From assembly GCF_002844595.1 (NCBI RefSeq), contig NZ_PJNW01000002.1, forward strand, positions 806,001-870,000: a DNA stretch of 64,000 nucleotides, written 5' to 3'. The translations under genes and the position numbers were made by a program. The notes below the pieces were generated by a model. That model ran no database searches. It was not told the DNA's origin and saw nothing but the letters and a program-made list of their open reading frames with translations. Origin of the DNA: Pleomorphomonas diazotrophica (GTDB taxonomy: Bacteria > Pseudomonadota > Alphaproteobacteria > Rhizobiales > Pleomorphomonadaceae). This document shows positions 53,673 through 62,059 of this stretch, piece by piece; position 1 is the stretch's first letter, and every line of letters begins with the position of its first letter.

Positions 53673-53750
53673 GCGGTGTGCTCCTGAATGCGGTCAGTTC
53701 TGAAATAATCCCGGTAGATGGAGCGGGGCTTGCGCCCCATGTCCTGGGCT

Positions 53751-53853
53751 AGAGGTTCTCCGGGAAACAGGTTCGCCGGGGAACCTCTATATCCTTGTTA
53801 AGACGCAGTTCCGGACGCAAAACCGGTTCCCACTTTTGCTGGAACTGCTCTAG
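53751..53853. repeat. intergenic mosaic-type repeat between fliQ and flhA
   Basis: Two parts: a 13-position hairpin, AGAGGTTCTCCGG (53751-53763) with CCGGGGAACCTCT (53776-53788), one G-T pair; and a segment 53811-53853 starting CCGGACGCAAAACCGG and ending GGAACTGCTCTAG. The second resembles a repeat I know as widespread in Rhizobiales intergenic regions (RIME-like). Its last bases supply the fliQ stop codon (TAG at 53850-53852 on the minus strand). The 177-base gap is long for this tightly packed operon. Confidence 0.5.
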
Positions 53854-54116
53854 AATCCGCTTTCGATGCGGCCGTAGACGATTTCAGTGAAGGCGTAGAT
53901 CTGGGCACCGATGAACGGGCCCGTGGCGACGATGGTCAGCAGGATGGCGACGATCTTGGGGATGAAGGTCAGCGTGATTTCCTGCACCTGCGTCAACGCC
54001 TGCAACAGCGCGATGACCACCCCCACCGTCATGGCCGCAAGGACTGCCGGCCCGGAGCCGATGATGATGGTCCAGATGGCGTCTCGGACCAGGTCGAGGG
54101 CGTCGAACTCGTTCAT
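53850..54116 (-). CDS. fliQ: flagellar export gate protein FliQ
   Basis: A full-length 88-residue protein with two membrane helices (IIIGSGPAVLAAMTVGVVIALLQALTQVQEITLTFIPKIVAILLTIVATGPFIG). It overlaps the flgD stop by one base. Its stop codon lies at the edge of an intergenic repeat. Confidence 0.96.
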   Translation of the reverse strand: MNEFDALDLVRDAIWTIIIGSGPAVLAAMTVGVVIALLQALTQVQEITLTFIPKIVAILLTIVATGPFIGAQIYAFTEIVYGRIESGF

Positions 54117-54511
54117 CAGGTAACGACCACGCCGGGGCCGAGCACCACCGACTTGCCGGTGTCGAGGTCGGCCAGCGCGCCGCCGTTGACGATGCGAACC
54201 GCGGTGACCTTGCCGGAAATGCTGCCATCTTCGGAGGTGAGCGTACGGCCGATGATGCCGTCGGCCTGCGACAGGGCAAGGGACGACAGGAGGCCGTCGA
54301 GCTTGGTGTTGGTGGCTACCGATTGTTCGACCTGCGAGAAGGTGGCGAACTGCGCGATATACTCCGTCGAACTCGTCGGGGCCGTCGGGTCCTGGTTCTT
54401 CATCTCGGCCATGAACAGCTGCAGGAAGGCGTCGTAGTCGAGGGAAGGACTGCTGGAGGATTTTGTCGTCGATGACGAAGTGGAGTTCTGGTTGTTGGTG
54501 TTGACTTGCAT
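54116..54511 (-). CDS. flgD: flagellar hook capping protein FlgD (short form)
   Basis: A 131-residue hook-cap protein, much shorter than the enterobacterial one. It has the N-terminal FlgD region (YDAFLQLFMAEMKNQDPTAPTSSTEYIAQFATFSQVEQSVATNTKLDGLL) and a short beta segment ending GPGVVVT, but lacks the rest. Short FlgD is usual in rhizobia. A Ser/Thr/Asn-rich leader likely serves export. Confidence 0.93.
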   Translation of the reverse strand: MQVNTNNQNSTSSSTTKSSSSPSLDYDAFLQLFMAEMKNQDPTAPTSSTEYIAQFATFSQVEQSVATNTKLDGLLSSLALSQADGIIGRTLTSEDGSISGKVTAVRIVNGGALADLDTGKSVVLGPGVVVT

Positions 54512-54527
54512 GGCGCGTCCTCCGGGA

Positions 54528-54935
54528 TCAGGCGGCTATGAGCCCGCCCAGCACGCCGGCCTCGACCGGAAACAGCGAGCGGATGGTTTTGAGCGCATCG
54601 AAGGGGCGTTCGGCGGCAAGCTGTGCCTCGACTGCCCGGAGGCCGGTGCGGATATCGGGGTTGATCAGCGTCCGGTCGAGCGAGGCGATCAGTCCGGCGG
54701 CGATCGAGCGGGCACTGCGATTGTCGGCGCCGTCGATCATGATCATCTGGACGGCAAAGTAGAGCTGGCGCAGTGGGGTGGTGGTCTCTTCGGGCTGCAT
54801 GACATGGGCTTCGAGCAGGAAGCTCACGTCGTTCAGAAGCTCGATGGACACCTTGCGATCGACGCGGATGACCGCGCCGTTGATGTAGAGGCGCTCGCGG
54901 GCGCGGAGACCGATGTGCATCGAACGGCTGCTCAT
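54528..54935 (-). CDS. flbT: flagellin translation regulator FlbT
   Basis: A 135-residue post-transcriptional regulator that binds flagellin mRNA in Caulobacter and its relatives. It starts MSSRSMHIGLRARERLYINGAVIRVDRKVSIELLNDVSFLLEAHVMQPEETTTPLRQLYFAVQMIMIDG, which is typical. It overlaps flaF by 4 bases. Together they adjust flagellin synthesis to hook completion. Confidence 0.95.
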   Translation of the reverse strand: MSSRSMHIGLRARERLYINGAVIRVDRKVSIELLNDVSFLLEAHVMQPEETTTPLRQLYFAVQMIMIDGADNRSARSIAAGLIASLDRTLINPDIRTGLRAVEAQLAAERPFDALKTIRSLFPVEAGVLGGLIAA

Positions 54936-55279
54936 GCGAGACCCGCCCGAATGATGGCGTTGATTTCAATCAGTCCGTCGAAGTTCTCGGACTCGTTGCG
55001 GCGGATCTGCTCGGCCTCCTTGATGATCCAGAGGCCGATGGAAATGAGGTCGGCGCGCAGCTTGTCCGGCAGGTCGTTGTCGGGGCTGGCGAGGTCCTCG
55101 ATGAGGTAACTCCACAAACGGCGGAGATAGAGGACCGCGTCGGTCGCTTCGCGCGACCGGCTGCCCTTGGTCTTGGCCCGTTCGAGGAGTTCGACGGCAT
55201 GGTCCATTGCCTCGGCCTCGTGCTGGCGCGCGAGGTTGACGGCATCGCTGACGATGTCGGCGTAGGAAAACTGATGCAT
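54932..55279 (-). CDS. flaF: flagellar biosynthesis regulator FlaF
   Basis: A 115-residue protein of the FlaF family, needed for flagellin secretion and translation in Alphaproteobacteria. Typical segments: RELEAMDHAVELLERAK-like first helix and LYLRRLWSYLIEDLASPDNDLPDKLRADLISIGLWIIKEAEQI. It lies between flgL and flbT. Confidence 0.95.
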   Translation of the reverse strand: MHQFSYADIVSDAVNLARQHEAEAMDHAVELLERAKTKGSRSREATDAVLYLRRLWSYLIEDLASPDNDLPDKLRADLISIGLWIIKEAEQIRRNESENFDGLIEINAIIRAGLA

Positions 55280-55331
55280 GAAACACCCTGCGGGTTGAGA
55301 TGAAGCGAGCCGCCCGGCGGACCGGGAGGGA

Positions 55332-56387
55332 TCAGAGGTAGTTGAGCAGGCTGAGCTGCTGCATGCGGCTGGTCAGCGCGAACGCCATGTCGAGCTGCGT
55401 CTCCAGCGCGGAAATGCGCGTTTGGGCTTCGATCGGGTCGACCTGCTCGAAGTTGTTGATGTTGCGATTCAAGATGTCCATCTGGGCCTTGATGCGACCG
55501 TTGGCATTGCTGACGCGCTCCTGCGCGGTGCCGAGCCGCGCCTTGACGACGGTGACGTCCACGGTGGCGTTGCCGACGATCTGGGCGGTCTTGTCGATCA
55601 GGCTCTGATAGGCCATCTCCGACAGGCCGCTGTCGGCAAGTTCGCTGATCATGGTGTAGGCCATGGCCAGCTTGCGGAAGGCCGGATCGTTGGCGTTGGC
55701 CGAAGTCTCGATCAGTTCCGATGTCGAGATACGGCTCTTGACGTTCTGACCTGAGGCAGACGACCAGCCGGTCGCCGGGTCGGTCCAGCTTGTCGCGTCG
55801 AACATGCCGGCAAGGTTGACGTCGATGAAGGTCGCAAGATCGCTGGCCGAGAGATCGCCGGGCGTGGCGGCGCCGACGCTTACGCAATAGTTGGCAAGCT
55901 CGGTGTCGAAGGCCGCCTTGGTGGCCGAGGTCGGCGTGGCGAAATAGTCGGCAACCGGACGGACGTCGGTGTTGATGCCGGCGAACAGATATTCGCCGTT
56001 GATGGACGTGTTGAGCGAGGCGATCAGCGACTGGAGGTTGTTCTTGGCATCGTCCGCGATCACTTCCGCGCCGACCTTGCCTGACCGGACGGCGATCAGC
56101 GAGGCCGCAAAGTCCTGGGCGCTCTTCAGCACGCCATCGAGCGCCGCCTGGCTAGTGTCGAGGCGCGAGGCGACGAGACCGTTGGTATCGCGGATGGCGT
56201 CGAGGCGCTGGTAGTCCTGGCGGAGCGAAATGGTGCGCCCAGTCTTGTTGCCGAGCTCCAAACCGACGTCGGCCCAGCGGCCGGAACTCAGCTCCTTGGT
56301 GTTCTTGGCGAGCTCGGTCTGCATCTTGAGGATGGAAAGACGGGACGCCGTGGACGCCGCCTGGGTCGAGATGTAGGTGGTTTTCAT
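55332..56387 (-). CDS. flgL: hook-filament junction protein FlgL
   Basis: A 351-residue junction protein with flagellin-like ends: ASTASRLSILKMQTELAKNTKELSSGRWADVGLELGNKTGRTISLRQDY and IEAQTRISALETQLDMAFALTSRMQQLSLLNYL. It lies between flgK and flaF. Confidence 0.94.
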   Translation of the reverse strand: MKTTYISTQAASTASRLSILKMQTELAKNTKELSSGRWADVGLELGNKTGRTISLRQDYQRLDAIRDTNGLVASRLDTSQAALDGVLKSAQDFAASLIAVRSGKVGAEVIADDAKNNLQSLIASLNTSINGEYLFAGINTDVRPVADYFATPTSATKAAFDTELANYCVSVGAATPGDLSASDLATFIDVNLAGMFDATSWTDPATGWSSASGQNVKSRISTSELIETSANANDPAFRKLAMAYTMISELADSGLSEMAYQSLIDKTAQIVGNATVDVTVVKARLGTAQERVSNANGRIKAQMDILNRNINNFEQVDPIEAQTRISALETQLDMAFALTSRMQQLSLLNYL

Positions 56388-56401
56388 GTCTCACTCCTCT
56401 C

Positions 56402-57847
56402 TCAGACGGCGTTGAGCAGATCTTGAAGCATTTGGTCGACCGCCGAGATGAGCTTGGCGGACGCCGCGTAGGTGCGCTCGATCTCAAGCTGCTTGGACAG
56501 CTCGTCGTCGAGGTTGACGCCGGTGGTGTTGGACAGCGCTTCGGAGGCGCGCTGCAGCATGGTCGACTGGTAGGTCGATGACGTGTCGACCTGCTGCCGA
56601 TTGAACTCGAGCCAGCTGGCCGAGGATGCGGCGTAGTCGGCGAGCGTGTTCGTGGGGTCGGCACCCGAGTCCGGATCGAACACCCGCGCTTCGCCAAGTT
56701 CGGTGACGATAGCGTTCAGGCGCGTGGCATAACCGGCCTCGTTGGTGGTGTTGTAGTCGTAGGTGATGCCGTCGCGAATGAGGTCGAGGTTGCCGCCGGT
56801 CGAAGGATCGACAGCAGGATTGACCTTGATGAGGCCGGCAAGCCCGGTTTCGATGGTGGCTGTGGCCGGTATCGTGCCCGCCGGCCAGGTGAACAGTCCC
56901 GGCACGTCCGGACCGATGCCGGACGGATCGGTTTCCGAGAATGCCTCGATCAGGCCGCGGGCAATTTCATCGAGCTGGCTCTGATAGGTGACGCCCACCT
57001 CGTCGCGCAACGTGGCGAGGCCGGCAAGGCGGCCAGTCGTGCTGGGCATCGAAGACGAGCCACCAACCACGGCGACGCCGTCGACATAGACCGCATTGCC
57101 GACGGTGGATGCGCTGAAGATATTGGTTGCCTGGAAGCTAACCTCGCGGGGGTGGGTCTCGAACAGGGTCACGCCGCCGTCCGTGTAGATGGCGACATCA
57201 TTGTTGTCGCGCGCCACCACGGAAATACCAATCTCCTCGGAAAGCTGGGAAATCAGGTTGTCGCGGCTGTCCAGGCTGTCGGTGATGTCGGCACCGGTCA
57301 CCGTCCCGTGGACGATGGTGGTATTGAGCGTATCGATCTTGGCGAGCAGATCGTTGATGCGCTGGACCGAGGTTGCCATGTCGGCGTCGGCAAGCGCTCG
57401 CGTGGACTGAACCGTCGTGGTCGCCTGGTTGAGGGTGGTGGCCAGAGTGGAGGCCGAACTCAGGACCGACTGGGCGAGAATGGTGTTGCTGGGATTGGCG
57501 GCATACTGCTGCAGTTTGTCGTTGAGATCACCCAGCTTGGCCGCCGGGCTCTGATCGAGTTCGGGGTCGCCAATGGTCTGGGACAGCTTGGTGAGACCGT
57601 CGAGCAACGCGTCCTGCGTGGCCGAGGCTGAGGTCGCCTTCAGCATGGTCTTGTAGAGGGCGGCATCGGTGGCGCGCTGGATCGACATCACCTGAACGGT
57701 GCCGCCGGTGCCGGTGACGACCACGGCCGACTTGCGCGAGTAGGAAGCCTCCTTGGCGCCGGCGATGTTGCGCGACGTCGTCGCCGTCTGCACACCGGAG
57801 GTCTGCAGCGAGGAGTTGGCGACGTTGAGGGCCATCGAGAGGGACAT
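56402..57847 (-). CDS. flgK: hook-filament junction protein FlgK
   Basis: A 481-residue junction protein. N-terminal SLSMALNVANSSLQTSGVQTATTSRNIAGAKEASYSRKSAVV and C-terminal GVNLDDELSKQLEIERTYAASAKLISAVDQMLQDLLNAV are canonical. It follows flgE by 26 bases. Confidence 0.95.
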   Translation of the reverse strand: MSLSMALNVANSSLQTSGVQTATTSRNIAGAKEASYSRKSAVVVTGTGGTVQVMSIQRATDAALYKTMLKATSASATQDALLDGLTKLSQTIGDPELDQSPAAKLGDLNDKLQQYAANPSNTILAQSVLSSASTLATTLNQATTTVQSTRALADADMATSVQRINDLLAKIDTLNTTIVHGTVTGADITDSLDSRDNLISQLSEEIGISVVARDNNDVAIYTDGGVTLFETHPREVSFQATNIFSASTVGNAVYVDGVAVVGGSSSMPSTTGRLAGLATLRDEVGVTYQSQLDEIARGLIEAFSETDPSGIGPDVPGLFTWPAGTIPATATIETGLAGLIKVNPAVDPSTGGNLDLIRDGITYDYNTTNEAGYATRLNAIVTELGEARVFDPDSGADPTNTLADYAASSASWLEFNRQQVDTSSTYQSTMLQRASEALSNTTGVNLDDELSKQLEIERTYAASAKLISAVDQMLQDLLNAV

Positions 57848-57873
57848 GGGAGGATTCCGCCGGGGGTTGGAGG

Positions 57874-59151
57874 TCAGCGCTTCAGGTTGACGAGCACGTC
57901 GAGCAGATCGGAGCCGGTCTGGAAGACCTTGGAGTTGGCCGTGTAGCCGCGCTGCGCCTCGATCATGGCCGTGAGCTCGCTCGCCATGTCGGCGTTGGAC
58001 TGCTCCAGCGAGCCGGATTTGATAACGCCGAAGCTCGACGATCCGGCAAAGCCGAGGCTGGGATCGCCCGAGTCCATCGAGATGGAGTAGGCGTTGCCGG
58101 CGATGGGCGTCAGGTTGTCCGGGCTCGGAACGTTGGCGAGCGGGATCTGGAAGGTGGCCTTGCGGGTGCCGTCGCCGAAGATGGCGTAGACGATACCCTT
58201 GTCGCTGATTTCGATGCTGTCGACCGCCTGCGCCGCGTTGCCGTCGGTGTCGCCGGTCGGATTGAACTCCTTGGTTCCAAGCTGCGTCATGGACGAGAGG
58301 TCAAGCGTCATCGTCTGCGACGAACCGCCGTTGGGCACCGAGAAGGAGGCGATCGCCGGGGCGGTCAGATTGCCATTGGCGGGATTGAAGTTGAGCGTGC
58401 CCGTGCTGAGAACCGGACCGACGGCCGGCGTTCCGGTGGCAACGTAGGGGAAGCCGCCGCCCGTGGCGCCGGCGCGGTCGAAAACCGCGTACTCCCACTG
58501 ATTGGCACCGGTCTTGGTGAAGTAGACGTCCAGCATCACCTCGTTGCCGAGGTTGTCGTAGGCCGTCAGCGAGGTCTTGTTGGTATAGGTGGAGGCCGCC
58601 GTGTTGCCGCTGGCCGGGGTCGCCGATGCCGTGGCATTGGAATCGAGCGTGGCGGTGAGATAGCCGCTCGTCGTCGGCGAGGCCGTCATGCCCAGGGCGT
58701 CGACATTGACCGGCACCAGGCCCGTCAGACTGTTGGCGGACGGGGAGGGCGGGCCGTTGGCCAGATCATAGCCGAGAAGCGTGAAGCCGCCGGCGTTTTT
58801 CAGCGTGCCGTCGGTCTGTTCAACGAAAGAACCGGCGCGCGTTAGGTAGGGGGTACCGCCGGCGTCCTGCACCACGAAGAAACCTGAACCGGTGACGGCG
58901 AGATCGAGGCCGCTGGTGGTCGACAGATAGGAACCAGCCTCGCCAATGGCGTAGCGCGTCTGGGTCGTTACGCCGGCCGGCTGGTAGGCGCCGGACCGGC
59001 TGTTGCCGATCACCATCGACGAGAATTCGGTCGAGGCGCGCTTGTAACCAACCGTATTGGCGTTGGCGATGTTGTCGGCGGTGGTAGCCAACCGGCTGCC
59101 CTGGGCGTTCATTCCGGAAACGCCGCTGCGCAAGACACCGTAAAGACTCAT
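57874..59151 (-). CDS. flgE: flagellar hook protein FlgE
   Basis: A 425-residue hook protein: SLYGVLRSGVSGMNAQGSRLATTADNIANANTVGYKRASTEFSSMVIG at the N-terminus and GSLEQSNADMASELTAMIEAQRGYTANSKVFQTGSDLLDVLVNLKR at the C-terminus. It heads the unit that runs to the FliL-like gene. A candidate regulatory box lies 49 bases upstream. Confidence 0.96.
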   Translation of the reverse strand: MSLYGVLRSGVSGMNAQGSRLATTADNIANANTVGYKRASTEFSSMVIGNSRSGAYQPAGVTTQTRYAIGEAGSYLSTTSGLDLAVTGSGFFVVQDAGGTPYLTRAGSFVEQTDGTLKNAGGFTLLGYDLANGPPSPSANSLTGLVPVNVDALGMTASPTTSGYLTATLDSNATASATPASGNTAASTYTNKTSLTAYDNLGNEVMLDVYFTKTGANQWEYAVFDRAGATGGGFPYVATGTPAVGPVLSTGTLNFNPANGNLTAPAIASFSVPNGGSSQTMTLDLSSMTQLGTKEFNPTGDTDGNAAQAVDSIEISDKGIVYAIFGDGTRKATFQIPLANVPSPDNLTPIAGNAYSISMDSGDPSLGFAGSSSFGVIKSGSLEQSNADMASELTAMIEAQRGYTANSKVFQTGSDLLDVLVNLKR

Positions 59152-59511
59152 CGCTCATCTCCTGAAGCACTGTCATTGCTTGCAGGAAACACCGCCACCC
59201 TTGCGCGAAGCTTGTGATTGGAAAGCTAAAATTGGAAGTAAAACACTATCAATGCAGATATTATCTCGGTGTCTTCTGCCAGCATAGCTGGCGTTAACAC
59301 GATATTCCGGATCTTTGCCCCTCTTGGCAAAAATACCAAGTCTCTTGACCGGTCATTTACGCCGAATGGGCCTCATACCCCACCGTCGTCAGTCTTGGGG
59401 AGCTTTCTCACCAGAACTGTGCCGAGTTGGAACACCACGGTTCGCCTGCCGACACAAGACACCTTGGCAACTTTTGATTGTATTCGCTGTCGCGTGGGGC
59501 GGCTGGGCGGC
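59152..59511. promoter_or_regulatory. 360-base gene-free region upstream of flgE
   Basis: It separates flgE from the DUF4037 gene; both are on the minus strand, so it holds the flgE promoter. It is AT-richer than its surroundings, especially around 59220-59270. Besides the CTTG box at 59200 it contains an 18-bp inverted repeat, CTTGG (59323-59327) and CCAAG (59336-59340) with an 8-base A/T-rich spacer. No gene was recognised. Confidence 0.5.
59200..59214. promoter_or_regulatory. candidate flagellar box upstream of flgE
   Basis: CTTGCGCGAAGCTTG, 49 bases upstream of the flgE start. It has two CTTG half-sites exactly 11 bases apart and shares 13 successive bases with the element upstream of the flagellin gene. 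It is the best copy of the recurring element. Confidence 0.45.
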
Positions 59512-60597
59512 TCAGCTCTTGGCGCGATCCGCAAGCAAGGCGAAGGTGGCCTTTCGGGCCCCTTCTGGCGAGGCGATCAATGGCGTGGCATCGGTGACCT
59601 GATCTATGGAGCCGACAACCGGCCGGCCGCGCAGGAGCGGATCGACAATACTCGCGGCAAGGTCGGCGCTGAGGTCTTCCGCGTTGATCGTCGGAAACGG
59701 GCGGTCGTAATAGGGGCCGATCCTGGGCGTCACGGACAGCGGAAAGCCGGCAGCCGCATGCATTTCGGCGACAACAAGGCAAGCCTGCGCGAGACCTGCC
59801 TGGCGAGGCTCCCAGGTCTCGGCCTCCAGCACTGCCGTAAGCATCGGCAACAGTACCTCCGAGCTTGCAAGTCGAGCGAATGCCGAACCGAACCATTTGG
59901 CATAAGGCGCGTAGCGGCCTTCGAGCAGGAAGCAAACTCGCATGATGTCGCGTACGAGCCGCGCGGCGATGACGCGGGAGCCGAGGTCGTCACCGACGTA
60001 ACCCGCCCGGCCGACAAAGGCCTGCTCGTCGGCGATGCGGCGCCACTGCGCCGCGAGCTTGTAAAGCGTGACGTCGCGCGGACAGCGAGCGAAGGTTTCC
60101 CTGAGATGCGGGAGAGCGCCTAGGCCGGTGTGGAACACCTCGCCGGCCGTCAGTTCCAACAGTTTCTGTTCAGGCAAGGAAAGCCAGATCAAGGCATCGA
60201 GCGGTGTCCCCGGATCAAGCGCAAGCGTCGTTCTCAACATGCCCTTGGCGGTGAAGACCTCGACGCCGTGTTCTGGACGCCCAAGGGCGTCTTCTGCGAC
60301 AATCGGAGGATGCGGGCGAGAGCGGTAGCCGATGGGCTCGCCAAGGAAAGTCGCGGGCTTCACCGCGTCAAAGCCATCGATGATCGCCGCAGCGTGCGTC
60401 GCAAAGTCCCCATCGGTCACCACGAGCTGGACACGCGGTCCCCAATTGTGGTCACGCGACATGTCGTCGTCGAAACCGAGGAGCTCGGAGCCGTAGCCGA
60501 AAATCCCCGCATCGTGCCTGAGGCTGGGAAATGCTTCGTCCAGCCAGGGACGGACGACGTTCCGATAGAACAAGTTTGAGAGATGGACACCCTTCAT
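59512..60597 (-). CDS. DUF4037 nucleotidyltransferase-like protein
   Basis: A 361-residue protein of the DUF4037 family. The N-terminal region shows a nucleotidyltransferase-type motif, GYGSELLGFDDDMSRDHNWGPRVQLVV, with acidic residues that could bind metal. Downstream are IWLSLPEQKLLELTAGEVFHTGLG and LYKLAAQWRRIADEQAFVGRAG. No signal peptide. It is a separate transcription unit outside the flagellar locus. The substrate is unknown. Confidence 0.82.
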   Translation of the reverse strand: MKGVHLSNLFYRNVVRPWLDEAFPSLRHDAGIFGYGSELLGFDDDMSRDHNWGPRVQLVVTDGDFATHAAAIIDGFDAVKPATFLGEPIGYRSRPHPPIVAEDALGRPEHGVEVFTAKGMLRTTLALDPGTPLDALIWLSLPEQKLLELTAGEVFHTGLGALPHLRETFARCPRDVTLYKLAAQWRRIADEQAFVGRAGYVGDDLGSRVIAARLVRDIMRVCFLLEGRYAPYAKWFGSAFARLASSEVLLPMLTAVLEAETWEPRQAGLAQACLVVAEMHAAAGFPLSVTPRIGPYYDRPFPTINAEDLSADLAASIVDPLLRGRPVVGSIDQVTDATPLIASPEGARKATFALLADRAKS

Positions 60598-60610
60598 CGC
60601 CGGTTCCGAC

Positions 60611-61936
60611 TCAATGGGTCAGGTGCGTCTCGTTTACCACATTGGCGAACAACTGGGTCAGAACGGCGCTGACGTCACCGGATGGCGCGACTTCGGCATA
60701 CAGACCTTCCGAGGCACAGGTTTTCATGTTGGTCGCGATCTTCGACTGGAAGGGCGCGATCCAGGTCGTGTACCAGGTGTTGCTCGGGATCTTCTGGTAG
60801 GTGGTGTAGAGGCTGGCGAGCTTTACGGCGTTGGCCTTGATATCCGAGCAGGCTGTGGTGTCGAGCGGTTGCTGACAACGGTCGCCAGTGAGCTTCTCCT
60901 TGCAGTTCTTCGGACGCTCGGCATCCTCCACGCCGTCGCTGATGAGGAAGAGAACCTTGATGGGATCATTCGCAGACAGCCCACTACCGCTCGTGCCAAT
61001 GAGGGCCTTGATGTCCTTGAGGGCGGTCAGCAGGTCGGTTTGCTGATCGTTGTCGTAGTTCTGATAGGGAATCGTCATGAGGTCGACATTGGCCGCCGCG
61101 GTGGCGACGGAGGAAAGCGACGATGACAGGGCGGCGACCTGGGTGAGCTTGGTGACCTGCGCGTCGGGTCCCAGGGAGTAGACTGCCATCTTGTACTGGT
61201 TCGACACGAGCTGGCTGGCGGCCGCCTTGTTGATCATCGACTGAACGGCTCGGGACACCACCTGGTAACGAAGGGTGATGCCTCGTTGCTTGGCAAGGAT
61301 GTAGGTGTCGTAGGTCGCGCCGGTGATATGACAGGCAAAGGCGCAACCCCCGTTCACGGCTTCAAGGGCGGAGATGTCGGCTGCCGTGGCACCTAGCCCC
61401 ATGGATGGGCTGTTATCGATCAGAACATAGAAATTATAGTAGTAAATCGGCTTGTTTTGCGCCGTTGCACGCGCCGTGACTGCGACGTTGTTGACGCCGA
61501 ACAGGCGAACGAAATAGGTGGGCACATCCGACGTCAGAGTGACGTCGGAGTTGAACGTATTGCTGGCGTAGCGCACCGAGATCTGCGATGATGTAATGCT
61601 TGAAAACCTTGAGCCACCGAAATTCGTCTGGGCGATCTTGAGAGCGTCACTCTCCGCCACCGCTATGTTGCCGACCGTCCCGGTCTGGATGACCTGCTTC
61701 ACGGCGCTGGAACTCATGGATATGGCGCCAACGGCGGCGGCGTCAGCCGCCGACTGCAGCATGTCCTTGGTACGAGAGGCGATCGCATAGTCGACCGCGG
61801 CCCCGATCACGATCATCAACGGCAAGATGACAAGCGCAAAGATGATACTGATAGCGCCGGACCGGTCCGACCAGATCCCATCCCTGCCGCCCTGCAATCG
61901 TTTGCCCGGTCTGGCAATCTGCTTTGCGAAGAGCAC
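60611..61936 (-). CDS. TadG-like pilus assembly protein with von Willebrand A domain
   Basis: A 441-residue membrane-anchored protein. The N-terminal TadE/TadG-type segment (DRSGAISIIFALVILPLMIVIGAAVDYAIASRTKDMLQSAADAAAVGA) is followed by a vWFA domain with the metal site DNSPS (Asp174, Ser176, Ser178) and FLISDGVEDAERP. Start GTG at 61936. It lies outside any visible tad/flp cluster. Such proteins are often scattered in Hyphomicrobiales; a role in adhesion or surface structures is likely. Confidence 0.85.
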   Translation of the reverse strand: MLFAKQIARPGKRLQGGRDGIWSDRSGAISIIFALVILPLMIVIGAAVDYAIASRTKDMLQSAADAAAVGAISMSSSAVKQVIQTGTVGNIAVAESDALKIAQTNFGGSRFSSITSSQISVRYASNTFNSDVTLTSDVPTYFVRLFGVNNVAVTARATAQNKPIYYYNFYVLIDNSPSMGLGATAADISALEAVNGGCAFACHITGATYDTYILAKQRGITLRYQVVSRAVQSMINKAAASQLVSNQYKMAVYSLGPDAQVTKLTQVAALSSSLSSVATAAANVDLMTIPYQNYDNDQQTDLLTALKDIKALIGTSGSGLSANDPIKVLFLISDGVEDAERPKNCKEKLTGDRCQQPLDTTACSDIKANAVKLASLYTTYQKIPSNTWYTTWIAPFQSKIATNMKTCASEGLYAEVAPSGDVSAVLTQLFANVVNETHLTH

Positions 61937-62059
61937 CGATCACCCCCGTTTCGGCGAGGCAAGCCTTCTGGCCGCCGGTCATGCAGGCGTTCCGGCGTCC
62001 ATCCCGCAAGCACCTGCATCGACGATCTGCGCATGAGCCGGTGAAATAATTGCTAAAGC

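Noticed and set aside
53725-53739. CTTGCGC upstream of flhA as a further flagellar box
   Set aside because: It is the loop and arm of a small GGGGC/GCCCC hairpin, and only the first half-site fits.
59269-60123. Open frame on the plus strand spanning the flgE upstream region and the DUF4037 gene
   Set aside because: It crosses an AT-rich promoter region and is antisense to a gene with a clear family motif.
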